Shown: positions 43,454 through 52,367 of the stretch, one piece after another
Layout of the letters: each line of letters opens with the position of its first letter
Position numbering within the stretch: the first letter of the stretch is position 1
DNA from: Pyrinomonadaceae bacterium
GTDB taxonomy: Bacteria > Acidobacteriota > Blastocatellia > Pyrinomonadales > Pyrinomonadaceae
Direction of reading: 5' to 3'
Assembly: GCA_019186825.1 (NCBI GenBank)
Contig: JABARP010000010.1
Span: 235,037-299,036 of the forward strand
Length of the DNA stretch: 64,000 nt
Notes under the pieces: model-generated
Seen by the model: the letters and a program-made list of their open reading frames with translations, nothing else
The model's database searches: none
What the model was told of the DNA's origin: nothing
Translations under genes and position numbers: made by a program

Positions 43454-44950
43454 GTGCGAAAAACTCTTTCCTTTTTTCTTTTCGTTTTACTTCTTGCGAG
43501 TACGGCGACCGCACAGGTCGCCGCTCCGGCAAAGAAGGCGAGTGCGGCGCAGGCCGCAGCGTATGAGATCCCGTTCGTTACAAAGACGCTTGCGAACGGG
43601 CTTGAGGTCATCGTCTATCCGGACCACAGTGTGCCGCTTGTAACGGTCGAGCTTGCCGTGCGGAACGGTTCATTCACCGAGCCGCCCGAATTCAACGGCC
43701 TCTCGCACCTATACGAACATATGTTCTTTAAGCCGAACAAGGCGATCGCGATCTATCGCTGCGATCTCTCGAAAAAGTTCGGCAACGAGGCATATTTCTC
43801 GTCGCAGAATTGTTCGGAGACGCTCAAGCTGAAGGCGCAGGTCGGCGATGTTGCATACCTTTCGGACCTCGACAACAGTGGAATGGTCCGCAACGGAACT
43901 ACGCAGGAAGAGTACGTAAATTATTACTACACGGCGACCTCGAAGCACCTCGAGACGCTGATGCACGCCCTGCGCGATTCGATGCTCTATCCCGTTTTTG
44001 ACGAGGCAGAGTTCCAGCAGGAGATACAGGTCGTGCTCGGCGAACTCGACCGTCAGGAATCGCAGCCCGGCTATCATCTGCAGACGACGATGATGGACAA
44101 GCTTTTCTACAAATATCCATCAAGAAAACGTCCGGGCGGGACGCGGGAGACCGTTGCGACCGCGACGACCGACAAGATGCGGACCATTCAGTCGCGTTAT
44201 TATGTGCCGAATAATTCGGCTCTTGTAGTTACGGGCGACGTAAAGCCCGAAGAGGTTTTCGCACTTGCCGACAGGTTTTTTTCCGTTTGGAAGAAAGGCG
44301 ACGATCCGTTCGTAAAATATCCGCTCGTCGAGCATCCGCCGCTGCCAAAAAGCGAGGCCGCGTTCGTTACGCAGGATGTTGACAGCGTCTTCATACAGAT
44401 CGGCTGGCAAGGCCCGTCGATCGGAAAGGACAACGCATCGACCTATGCCGCGGATGTGTTTTCGGGGATCGTCGGGCAGCCGGATTCAAAATTCCAACGC
44501 GCGCTTGTCGATACCGGCCTTGCAGTTTCGGTCGATGTTCATTACTACACGCAGCGGAACGTCGGGCCGATACGCATCACGCTTGTTACAACGCCCGCGA
44601 AGGCAAAACAGGCGGTCGCGGCATTGTATAAAGAGATCGCAAAGTTCAGCGACCCGACGTATTATTCGGACGCGGAGCTTGCCAACGCAAAGACCGCGCT
44701 CGAGAGCCGCGATCTTTTCAGCCGCGAAAAAGTGAGCGAGTACACGCACACGCTTTCGTTCTGGTGGTCATCGACGGGAAGTGACTATTACCGCGACTAT
44801 TATCGGCATTTGCGTGCCGCTAGCCGCGCGGACGTTGACCGATACATCAAGACCTACATCGCGGGCAAGCCGCACGTCGGCGTCGCGATGCTCTCGGACG
44901 CGGGCCGCCTCGAATCGAAACTCACGGATCAGGACCTGATCGGCAAATAG
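43454..44950 (+). CDS. M16-family zinc protease, catalytic subunit
   Basis: A 498-residue exported insulinase-like protease. The signal peptide (TLSFFLFVLLLASTATAQ) is followed by the M16 core NGLEVIVYPDHSVPLVTVELAVRNGS, the inverted zinc motif HLYEH (H-x-x-E-H), and the downstream Glu in QEIQVVLGELDRQ. The C-terminal M16 half begins near NSALVVTGDVKPEEVF. It starts with GTG, with AGGAG about 16 bases upstream. The next gene is the partner subunit without the zinc motif, an arrangement typical of periplasmic heterodimeric M16 peptidases. Confidence 0.9.
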   Translation: MRKTLSFFLFVLLLASTATAQVAAPAKKASAAQAAAYEIPFVTKTLANGLEVIVYPDHSVPLVTVELAVRNGSFTEPPEFNGLSHLYEHMFFKPNKAIAIYRCDLSKKFGNEAYFSSQNCSETLKLKAQVGDVAYLSDLDNSGMVRNGTTQEEYVNYYYTATSKHLETLMHALRDSMLYPVFDEAEFQQEIQVVLGELDRQESQPGYHLQTTMMDKLFYKYPSRKRPGGTRETVATATTDKMRTIQSRYYVPNNSALVVTGDVKPEEVFALADRFFSVWKKGDDPFVKYPLVEHPPLPKSEAAFVTQDVDSVFIQIGWQGPSIGKDNASTYAADVFSGIVGQPDSKFQRALVDTGLAVSVDVHYYTQRNVGPIRITLVTTPAKAKQAVAALYKEIAKFSDPTYYSDAELANAKTALESRDLFSREKVSEYTHTLSFWWSSTGSDYYRDYYRHLRAASRADVDRYIKTYIAGKPHVGVAMLSDAGRLESKLTDQDLIGK

Positions 44951-44965
44951 AACCTTTTTCTTGTT

Positions 44966-46279
44966 ATGAAATTATTGATCGCGACCTTTTTTACGCTCGC
45001 CGCATTTGCCGCATCAGGTGTCGCCCAGACGGTTTCGGCCGACGCGGCGATAACAGAATTCGACGTCAACGGCCTCAAGGTCATCTTCAAAAAGCGAACC
45101 TCATCGCCGACGATCTCGGTCGGGCTCTACGTACGCGGCGGCGTTCGGAACGCAACGCCCGAGACCGCAGGCCTCGAGAATTTCACGCTACAGGCTGCGA
45201 TGGAAGGGAGCCGAAGCTATCCGAAAGCTGTCTTGCGTCGCGAGTTAGCGCGGACAGGCAGTTCGATCGGCGGAGCTTCGGGGACGGATTTTGGTGCGAT
45301 GTCGGTCGTCTCCTCCAAACAGGATTTTCCTGAGATGTGGCGAATGTTCACCGATCTCGTCATCAACCCGACATTCGCAAAGGCGGACGTTGACCGCATA
45401 CGCATCGCACTCCTTGCCGGCATTGCGGACGCGAGTTCACAGCCCGACAACGCGCTCTCGCTGCTCGGCTCGAAGGTCCTGAATGTAGGGCATCCGTACG
45501 CAGTTCCGAGCGAGGGCACGGCCGAGACACTCACAAAATTCACGCCCGAAATGCTGCGTGCGTATCACAAGGAGATGCTCACGACATCGCACCTGCTGCT
45601 CGTTGCGGTCGGCGATTACGAACCGGAAGTTTTCAGGCAGATGGTGACCGAGTCGTTCTCAAAGCTCCCGAAAGGTAGCTATCGGGATAAGCCGCTGCCG
45701 CCGCTCGAATTCGCAAAGGCGACGCTTGACGTTTCGGAACGCGGCGTTCCGACGAACTACGTCAAGGGCTATTTCAAGGCCCCGAATCTCGCCGATCCGG
45801 ATTATTACGCGATGCGTGTCGCGATCACGATCCTGCAATCGCGCGTCTATCAGATCGTGCGTGTACAGCGGAATCTTTCCTACGCGCCGAATGCCGAGAT
45901 GGACGAGGACGCGGCAAATACCGGCAACATTTACGTTACGGCCGTCGATGCGAATGAGGCCGTCCGGCTGATGCTTGCGATCATCGACGATATGAAAAAG
46001 AACCTCGTTGAAAAGGATGAGTTCGCGAGCCTGCCGGGTTATTTTTTGACGACGTATTACCTCGATCAGGAGACGAACATCGCGCAGGTCCGCACACTCG
46101 CCAACTACGAACTCATCGGTGGCGGCTGGCGGAATTCAGAAAAATTCATCCGCAGTATCAACGCCGTTACACCCGAAGCGGTCCGCGACGTTGCTCAAAA
46201 GTATATGAAGAACATCCGCTTTGTCGTCATCGGCGATCCGAAGGCGATCGACCGCCGCATCTTCCTGCCCGAACAATAG
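44966..46279 (+). CDS. M16-family protease-like subunit lacking the zinc motif
   Basis: A 437-residue exported partner of the upstream M16 enzyme. The signal peptide (LLIATFFTLAAFAASGVAQ) leads into NGLKVIFKKRTSSPTISVGLYVRGGV, but where HxxEH is expected it reads ENFTLQAAMEG. The subunit is therefore non-catalytic and likely helps bind substrate. Blocks such as FKAPNLADPDYYAMRVAITIL and the final FVVIGDPKAIDR are typical of the C-terminal M16 domain. It begins 15 bases after the first subunit. Confidence 0.88.
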   Translation: MKLLIATFFTLAAFAASGVAQTVSADAAITEFDVNGLKVIFKKRTSSPTISVGLYVRGGVRNATPETAGLENFTLQAAMEGSRSYPKAVLRRELARTGSSIGGASGTDFGAMSVVSSKQDFPEMWRMFTDLVINPTFAKADVDRIRIALLAGIADASSQPDNALSLLGSKVLNVGHPYAVPSEGTAETLTKFTPEMLRAYHKEMLTTSHLLLVAVGDYEPEVFRQMVTESFSKLPKGSYRDKPLPPLEFAKATLDVSERGVPTNYVKGYFKAPNLADPDYYAMRVAITILQSRVYQIVRVQRNLSYAPNAEMDEDAANTGNIYVTAVDANEAVRLMLAIIDDMKKNLVEKDEFASLPGYFLTTYYLDQETNIAQVRTLANYELIGGGWRNSEKFIRSINAVTPEAVRDVAQKYMKNIRFVVIGDPKAIDRRIFLPEQ

Positions 46280-46376
46280 GCGTGGGGAATGCCGCCGCGT
46301 GGTGGGTTGGCTAGACGTAAGAAAGGCAAATGAAGGAGAGTAGCCTCGTTCCCAGCCGAATGAGGCCGTCTGTATT

Positions 46377-46457
46377 GTCGCCGAAGGTGACCAAGATCAT
46401 AGCGTAGGGTGAAACCCTACGAGCTCGGTCATTACAATTCCGTCACCAACGGTGACG
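46377..46457. repeat. REP hairpins downstream of the broken transposase
   Basis: Three short palindromes are clustered here: GTCGCC-GAA-GGTGAC (46377-46391, one G-T pair), CGTAGGGT-GAA-ACCCTACG (46403-46421) and CGTCACC-AAC-GGTGACG (46441-46457). They use the same two stem types found on the other side of the transposase gene. Confidence 0.8.
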
Positions 46458-46461
46458 AACC

Positions 46462-46913
46462 TCAATCCCAAACGTAGCGTTCGTCGTATTTGACCTGGTA
46501 TTTCTCCAACAGGTCGCGAAACTCGACCTTGAAATCACTCTTTCCGTGATGCACTTTTTGATTCCGAATATATTCCACTACCTGATTAACCTGCGATTGT
46601 CCGATCGAGAAAGCCCCATAGCCCTCCTGCCAGTAGAAGTTGTGAAAATCTCCTTGTGTCTTTATCCAAAGCGAACTGCTGCGTTTTACATCACCGATCA
46701 ACTCACTGATACCCGACGTCCTGCCCTGCGAAATTAATAGGTGAATATGATTCATTGTTCCGTTGGCAATAATCAATTTCGCCTTATTGTTTTCAACAAT
46801 GCCGTGAATATATGCGAACAAGCCGGCCTCTCGATTTCCGGAACGATAAGATCTGCGCGGTTCTTTGTCGAGAAAACCACGTGAATCAAAACTTTTACCA
46901 AAGATTGGGGCAT
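46462..46913 (-). pseudogene. REP-associated tyrosine transposase (RAYT, IS200-like), frameshifted
   Basis: Read from the ATG at 46911-46913 the product starts MPQSLVKVLIHVVFSTKNR, then DLIVPEIER, the usual RAYT opening. After GAGAGGCC the frame is lost; removing two bases (AG) gives EAGLFAYIHGIVENNKAK and the rest of the protein. That part includes the HUH motif MNHIHLLIS and the catalytic Tyr region QVVEYIRNQKVHH. The pattern fits a 2-bp duplication and not programmed slippage, because there is no slippery run. RAYTs mobilise REP hairpins, and such hairpins flank this gene on both sides. The element is probably dead but recent. Confidence 0.8.
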
Positions 46914-46921
46914 AAGAAATT

Positions 46922-47001
46922 CGTCACCTTTGGCGACGGTTCGATCAGATTGGTTACGTAGGGTTTTACCCTACGTTATAATTTTCGTCACCTTCGGTGA
47001 C
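46922..47001. repeat. REP hairpins upstream of the broken transposase
   Basis: CGTCACC-TTT-GGCGACG (46922-46938, one G-T pair), ACGTAGGGT-TTT-ACCCTACGT (46956-46976) and GTCACC-TTC-GGTGAC (46987-47001) mirror the hairpins on the other side. The remaining bases up to about 47260 hold no gene; a fragment CGTCACCAACG near 47232 is a REP remnant. Confidence 0.8.
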
Positions 47002-47260
47002 AAGACCTCATACCCGCGACACTTGAATCGCCAAACCTAATCATGGTGAGTTTCTCGAGAAGTCAAAGGCTCACCGGGACCGGAGAAAAGCTCACCAAGG
47101 GCGGAATTGAGCCTTAATCATGTTCGTAATTTTGCCATACGTGAACTGAACCGAAAGTAGAAATGGCAGTCGATTGGGAAAATCGTGTTTGTATCGGTAA
47201 GTGTATCGACGGAAAACGGCGATCACACTTCCGTCACCAACGACTATGAACATTTTGCGA

Positions 47261-47291
47261 AATAAATAGCCCCGACAAACTGCCGGGGCTA
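47261..47291 (-). terminator. Rho-independent terminator of the FecR-domain gene
   Basis: TAGCCCCG (47267-47274) pairs with CGGGGCTA (47284-47291). On the minus strand it lies about 30 bases past the stop and is followed by TTTATTT. Confidence 0.75.
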
Positions 47292-47320
47292 CTACTGGGA
47301 GGATTTCAGTGACGGTCGAC

Positions 47321-49372
47321 CTATTGGCGTTTGCCATCCTTTTCTCTTGAGAGAGGAGCGGATGGTGCCGGCTTTCGCTCCGCGGGCGGCTGAGGCCTCG
47401 ATTCGTTCCGCGGCTGCGGTTGCGGACGAGGTTCATAACGAGGTGTCGGCTGAGGCCTTGACTCGTTACGCGGCTGCGGCTGCGGACGAGGCTCGTAGCG
47501 TGGCTGTGGACGCGGTTCGTAGCGCGGTTGCTGCGGCCTTGAATCCTCTTGCGGTCGCGAAGCCGGCGGCTGTATCTGCGGCCGCGGCACATAACGCGGT
47601 TGCGGCTGTTCACGCGGAACATCCTGCCGAGGCGTTCCGAGCGGTGCTGTCGTTCGCGTTCGCGGACGCACAGGCGTCGTCGTGTCACGCTGATCGTCGT
47701 ACCGAGGCTGCGCCGGCCGCGGATTCTGGATCGTCAGCGGAGGCCTTACGACGGCTCCCGTCGGACGCGAACCCGGCTCCGGACGGCCACGCGTCGGGTC
47801 CGGCGTCAGGATGTCGCGGCCACCGAGAATGCGATCCTTGCGGAGCGTATTATCGAGCGGAGCACGCGTCGAACGCGTTGTGGCACCCGTACGGATCGTG
47901 TCGAAATGTTCGGCTGCCGCCGGTGTCTTTACCGCCATCGGGCTCGGACGCGAACCGTTGATCTCGGTTCCCGGTGGGAGCAGAGGCGGTGTGGATGAAC
48001 CTTCGCGGACGGTCTTTACGACCGACTTTGCGACATTGAGCGGCGGCTGGATATTCGGTCGCTTGCTGCCGAACTGATCGCGGCTGACCGCGACCACGCC
48101 GGTCGTCGGCACGGTCTGGAGCGGCGGCACGTTGTCGCGTATGAATCCCGGGCCGAGAATGCCGGGCGTAGGTGACGGCGTCGGGTTTCCGCCCGTATGG
48201 CCGCCTCCGTTCCCATTGCCATTTCCGTTGCCGGGATATTGATTGCCACCGCCGTGGCCGCCGTAATGGCCGTTGTTCCAGTGCCAGTTGTAGTTGTAAA
48301 AGTGGTAGTGGTACGGCAGCGGATACCAGCACACGTCGTTGTTGTAGATCGTCATATAGACGAGCGCCGGACGCCACCAGCTGCGGCCTGAACGGTAATA
48401 TCCGTATGGAGTCCAGCCCCAATATCCGTCGAGCCAGATCCAGCGTCCGTGGTGATACGTCGCCCAGCCCCACGGCTCGTCGTTGACCCACGTCCATCCG
48501 TAAGGCGGCAGCCAACGCCACTGTCCGTATCGATACGGCGACCAATTCGCATACGAGCTGATCGACGACGCATAGGGCCGCCAAACGTAACCGTAAGACG
48601 ACGTATAGTTCCATTGGCCGTAGTCGTCCAGGTCCTCGGCGCCGTACATATCGTCGTCATAATATCTGCCGTAGTAAGAATCGGCGAGGTCGCGGTCGAT
48701 CTTCTTCTGGCGATCGCCTACCCAATCGGCGAACTTGTCGTCAAAAGACCCGATGCTTGTAACGTCCGTCTCGCCCGCGTAAGCACCGGCCGTCATTATG
48801 CGTGCCTGCCGACCGGAGTAAAGCGTCATCCCGGCGGTCTGCGTATAGATGCGTGCCTGCCCGCCTTCCAAAGCGGAGACGAGCACCGCGTCGTTCTGGT
48901 CGTAGCCTGCGTCGATGCGGTAAAGGCCGTCGCGTTCGAGTGCAACGGTCGTCGAAGGTGCGTCGATCTCAAAATAACAGCGCGACTTGTCAAAATCGAT
49001 GACCTTCACCGCGGCAGAACCACGCGGCACGGAGATGGCGATCCCCTGATCGCTCAAAGTCTCGATCTTCAGGCTTGCGTCGCCGTCGAGCCAAAGGTAA
49101 GTGTTGCGGTCGAACTGCACCTCAAGCCTCGCGGACTTTGAAGTAACGAGTTCATCGCCCTCGACGAGCGGCAGGTTGTCGTCCGCTTCTTCCCATTCGA
49201 GAGCGTCGCGGCGGCGTATCTGTGCGTCGCCTTTTAGCTTGCTGATGCGTGCGACGCGTGCCGTGATCTCCGGCTGGCCGCCATCACTATCCGAATAATC
49301 CTGAGCGTAAACGCCCGCGGCGAGCAGCATCAACGCCGCCGCCATTACTAAAATTTTTGCTGAGGAACGCAT
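47321..49372 (-). CDS. Exported FecR-domain protein with Trp/Tyr-rich repeats (DUF6600-like) and Pro/Arg-rich tail
   Basis: A 683-residue exported protein. The signal peptide (ILVMAAALMLLAAGVYAQ) is followed by a FecR-like domain (about 35-190) with GDAQIRRRDALEWEEA and KSARLEVQFDRNTYLWLDG. An aromatic-rich region (about 240-360) repeats motifs such as GQWNYTSSYGYVWRP, YGQWRWLPPYGWTWV and GRWIWLDGYWGWTPYG, the DUF6600 pattern. A Gly/Asn-rich spacer and a Pro/Arg/Gln-rich tail with PRYEPRPQPQPRNESRPQ repeats end the protein. It looks like a cell-surface or envelope protein. It has no neighbouring sigma factor, unlike classic FecR. Confidence 0.82.
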   Translation of the reverse strand: MRSSAKILVMAAALMLLAAGVYAQDYSDSDGGQPEITARVARISKLKGDAQIRRRDALEWEEADDNLPLVEGDELVTSKSARLEVQFDRNTYLWLDGDASLKIETLSDQGIAISVPRGSAAVKVIDFDKSRCYFEIDAPSTTVALERDGLYRIDAGYDQNDAVLVSALEGGQARIYTQTAGMTLYSGRQARIMTAGAYAGETDVTSIGSFDDKFADWVGDRQKKIDRDLADSYYGRYYDDDMYGAEDLDDYGQWNYTSSYGYVWRPYASSISSYANWSPYRYGQWRWLPPYGWTWVNDEPWGWATYHHGRWIWLDGYWGWTPYGYYRSGRSWWRPALVYMTIYNNDVCWYPLPYHYHFYNYNWHWNNGHYGGHGGGNQYPGNGNGNGNGGGHTGGNPTPSPTPGILGPGFIRDNVPPLQTVPTTGVVAVSRDQFGSKRPNIQPPLNVAKSVVKTVREGSSTPPLLPPGTEINGSRPSPMAVKTPAAAEHFDTIRTGATTRSTRAPLDNTLRKDRILGGRDILTPDPTRGRPEPGSRPTGAVVRPPLTIQNPRPAQPRYDDQRDTTTPVRPRTRTTAPLGTPRQDVPREQPQPRYVPRPQIQPPASRPQEDSRPQQPRYEPRPQPRYEPRPQPQPRNESRPQPTPRYEPRPQPQPRNESRPQPPAERKPAPSAPLSREKDGKRQ

Positions 49373-49654
49373 ATATTCGTCTCCGAAAGGTCAAGGGATG
49401 TGTTCGCGGCCTAAATAGTAACCGAAAATACGCCGCTGCTATCACCTCGAAACCGCAATTTTTGTGCCGAAGCCAGTTTATTGAGGAAAATCGCGGGAAT
49501 CAGCGCATACGCATCCAATTTTGCAGGAAAGCGTGTAGTAAGATGGTGGCTGGCAGACGATTTGGTGCATCAAATGCCGCGTGAGGTGCAGCCTTTTTTG
49601 ATCGACACGGCTATTTTTGCCCTTCGGCGTTCCCGAAGGTATTGGTGTTTAACT

Positions 49655-50173
49655 ATGCTGAAACGAATCCTTATTTTTACGATCCTTACACTATTTACCG
49701 CTTCGCTCGCCTACGGCCAAAAGGCTTCCGGAGCAAAAAGGGCAGATCCGACGGCTCCCGTGAAGGCGGCGTTTGAGAGCCTTATGGACGGCATTCGCGA
49801 GGTCAATGCCGCAAAGGTGCTTGCCGCGTATGAGAAAAGCGACCGGATCCTGATCTTCAACAACAACGGGACGGCGACCATCGGCTGGGAGAACATAAAA
49901 TCGAACACGGAATCTTCCTATCCGAAGATCAAGAACGTTACGCTCGATATTACGGGCCTGCGGGTCGAGATGCTGAGCAAGACGTCGGCTTACGTTACCT
50001 GCAAATGGAAACAAACGCAGGAATACGACGGCAAGCCAGAAAGCGCTTCGGGCAGAATGACGCTCATCTACCGCCTGATCGGTAAGGATTGGAAGATCGT
50101 CCATCGGCACACATCGCCGGACAATCCGCCCGAGACGCGGCCCGTGTTCCCATCCGAACGTGAACCAAAATAA
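49655..50173 (+). CDS. Exported NTF2-like (SnoaL/DUF4440-type) protein
   Basis: A 172-residue protein with a signal peptide (ILIFTILTLFTASLAYGQ). The NTF2-like fold is suggested by VKAAFESLMDGIREVNAAKVLAAYEKSDRILIF, GWENIKSNTESSYPKI and the late RMTLIYRLIGKDWKIVHRHTS strand pair, as in SnoaL-like/DUF4440 proteins. The ATG at 49655 begins the signal peptide; the longer frame from 49481 adds non-conserved residues. Function is unknown; such proteins often bind small ligands or act as accessory subunits. Confidence 0.72.
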   Translation: MLKRILIFTILTLFTASLAYGQKASGAKRADPTAPVKAAFESLMDGIREVNAAKVLAAYEKSDRILIFNNNGTATIGWENIKSNTESSYPKIKNVTLDITGLRVEMLSKTSAYVTCKWKQTQEYDGKPESASGRMTLIYRLIGKDWKIVHRHTSPDNPPETRPVFPSEREPK

Positions 50174-50177
50174 TCGA

Positions 50178-50217
50178 ACAAAAAAGTAAGGCCGGGCGGA
50201 ATCAACCGCACCGGCCT
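50178..50217 (-). terminator. Rho-independent terminator of the GAF-like gene
   Basis: AGGCCGG (50189-50195) pairs with CCGGCCT (50211-50217). The A-run at 50180-50186 gives the minus-strand T-run. It lies about 30 bases past the minus-strand stop and may serve both strands. Confidence 0.8.
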
Positions 50218-50247
50218 GAGAGAGCCTTCGTTTAGGAAAACCTTAGC

Positions 50248-52038
50248 TTACGCGTGGACGCCGGCATATGCGGGGCCGAGTTTTTCCTCATGCCCCTCTG
50301 CAAGCGAATTGACCAATTCGTAGTGGAAATAGTCGAATTTCGCCGCGACGACGGGCAGCACGCGATTGTCGTACATTTCGCGTGAGCGGTCGATCGCCTC
50401 TTTCAAGCGTTCGTAAAGGTCGCCTGATTCGCGGCCCAGTGCGACAGTCTCTTGATTGTAGAGTTTGATCTCCGAGACAAGCAGCTTCGCAAAACGGCGT
50501 GCGTCGGTGTGGAAACGGCGTTCCTCGTCATTGACCTCGACGGGCAGATCGATGTGGCGTTCGCTCAGACGGCTGCGCGGGGCTGAGAACGCAGGCTTCT
50601 CTTCCTGCGGAGCTTCAACGACCGGTGTCGGTTCGCTCGGTGTCGAGTCGAACGGTGCCGCTTCGAAGGTCGGTGCCACAGGTTCATGCACGGCTTCCTC
50701 GACCGGGACGCTCGAAACAGTTTCGAACGTGGCCGAATCATAGCTTTCGGTAACGACCTCGGGAGCTGCATCGTAATGTGATCCCTCGACCGCGTGGTGC
50801 TCGACCTCGGGTTCGACAACCGGTTCGGCCGGCTCAGCGTGGACCTCAGGGATCGAGTTCGGATCGAACGAGCTGTAGCTCGGCACGGTCTCGAAAGAAT
50901 GATCGTGAACGGGTTCGTACGAAACCTCTTCGACCGCCTCTGGAGCGGTCTCTTCGACCACCTCAGCTTGTTCGGCGGCCTCTGTATGCTCGACGGCCGG
51001 CGCGTCATACGAATATGACGGCTCTTCGACACGCTCTTCGTCGTAGTTCCGCTCGACCTCGTAGGACGTTTCGCTTTCTGGAGCTTCGACTGCAGGTGCC
51101 TCAGCTTCGTACGCTTTTACATATGAGGACGCGTCAAATGTAACGCTGTCCGAGAACTGAAAGCTCGAAGTATCCGCCGGAGCTTCATAACCCGTTTCGG
51201 GCTGTGGAACGGCGTGGCTCGGAGCCTGGATCGGGGCTGGCTGGCGTGCCGAGGCAAGAAGCTCGACGGTCAGGCCCGCGATCTTAACGAGCGTTTCGAG
51301 CGCGTCGAGATTTACGTTAACGCCCTCGATGCCGTAGTCGGCATAAAGGACTGCGACGCCGCGTCCGCGCGCAACAAGCGGTATCGCGTACATTCTGTCG
51401 GGCCTGCCGAAATTAAGAGCTTCGAGGTAATCGGCGTCATCGTGATACGTGCCGTACGAGCCTTCGGCCGTCGAAAGTGACGAAACTGCCTTGCCGAGAA
51501 CGGTGTCGTTCGCCGTCGGGAACATAATGTCGCGAACGGGCGAATTCTCCTCGTCGGCCTCTTTACCGAAGACCTTCCATCCGGTGAAGTTATCGCTCTT
51601 GATGATAAAGAACGCGCCGCGCGGAGCGTAATTCGCAGCGTGAGAGATCAAAGCCTTGAGGATGGTCGCCTGGCTTTCTTTCGAGCTGATGTCGTTGATC
51701 GCCTCTTTCAGCTCGCTGAAATTGGCGGTCGGCATCGAAGCCTTTTCAAGCTCCTCGGCCTCGGCGATCGCAGCGGCAGTGATCTTTGCGCCTTCATCGC
51801 GCGATAGGCGCAGATGCTCAACAACGGAATCGGTAAAGCCGGCGTCGACCTTTCTTTCCGTGTCAAAACGTGCGGCAAAGCCTTCAAAAGCCTCATCGAT
51901 GCGTTCTTTTTGAGCGTCAAGCTCGGCAACGATCTTCTTTTGAAAGTCAGAGACCTCGCCTTTCATTTCGGCGATAACGTCTTTCAAATAATTCTCGAAT
52001 TCGCTTCGAAGGCTTAGCTCGAGTTCTTCACTATTCAC
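50248..52038 (-). CDS. GAF-like protein with a long acidic disordered middle and conserved helical end
   Basis: A 596-residue cytoplasmic protein starting at GTG with a good GGAG site. Residues 1-125 are coiled-coil-like and acidic. A GAF-type domain follows (about 120-260: ILKALISHAANYAPRGAFFIIK, MYAIPLVARGRGVAVLYADYG). Residues about 270-490 are a low-complexity Glu/Pro/Val/Ser-rich stretch. The end is a helical block, RRFAKLLVSEIKLYNQETVALGRESGDLYERLKEAIDRSREMY, that looks conserved. No catalytic domain is seen. It could be a scaffold or signalling protein. Confidence 0.65.
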   Translation of the reverse strand: MNSEELELSLRSEFENYLKDVIAEMKGEVSDFQKKIVAELDAQKERIDEAFEGFAARFDTERKVDAGFTDSVVEHLRLSRDEGAKITAAAIAEAEELEKASMPTANFSELKEAINDISSKESQATILKALISHAANYAPRGAFFIIKSDNFTGWKVFGKEADEENSPVRDIMFPTANDTVLGKAVSSLSTAEGSYGTYHDDADYLEALNFGRPDRMYAIPLVARGRGVAVLYADYGIEGVNVNLDALETLVKIAGLTVELLASARQPAPIQAPSHAVPQPETGYEAPADTSSFQFSDSVTFDASSYVKAYEAEAPAVEAPESETSYEVERNYDEERVEEPSYSYDAPAVEHTEAAEQAEVVEETAPEAVEEVSYEPVHDHSFETVPSYSSFDPNSIPEVHAEPAEPVVEPEVEHHAVEGSHYDAAPEVVTESYDSATFETVSSVPVEEAVHEPVAPTFEAAPFDSTPSEPTPVVEAPQEEKPAFSAPRSRLSERHIDLPVEVNDEERRFHTDARRFAKLLVSEIKLYNQETVALGRESGDLYERLKEAIDRSREMYDNRVLPVVAAKFDYFHYELVNSLAEGHEEKLGPAYAGVHA

Positions 52039-52367
52039 AATACTTCTCCTCCGTAAGGTAAGACAGGCAAAGGTCGGGATCTATTATACAAGTAGATTCG
52101 ATAATGGTGGCGGCGTTTGTTGGGTGTGCCCAATTGAGGTAACGCCGGCAGGCGCCGGCCTTCACACAAAATTATGCAGAATCCGCTGCATCAAAGTCAA
52201 GAAAATCTTTTTTAACAGGGATCACCACTGACAGTACGAAGGGCGCGGAGAAAACAGGTCTCCGAAACAATTAATAATTACTAATTAGAAAATTATTAAT
52301 TAAGCCGATTGTAAAAACACCACTGAGAACACGGAGGGCACGGAGAGGTCAGGCAGAGCCTTGGCGT
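52039..52367. other. Intergenic region with repeats and an AT-rich hairpin
   Basis: No gene is seen here. It contains a GC-rich hairpin (GCCGGC/GCCGGC near 52148-52165) and two copies of a CACCACTGA-N-ACGGAGGGC-type repeat, at about 52223 and 52318. A perfect AT-only inverted repeat, TTAATAATT (52271-52279) / AATTATTAA (52291-52299), stands out from the GC-rich surroundings. The GAF-like gene promoter must lie at the left end. Confidence 0.6.

Noticed and set aside
46840-46870. Programmed frameshift in the RAYT gene
   Set aside because: The junction GAGAGGCC has no slippery heptamer, and a 2-bp duplication explains it more simply.
47347-48486. Several Ala/Arg-rich plus-strand frames opposite the FecR-domain gene
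   Set aside because: They mirror the repetitive Pro/Arg/Gln tail and aromatic repeats of the real gene and have no independent signals.
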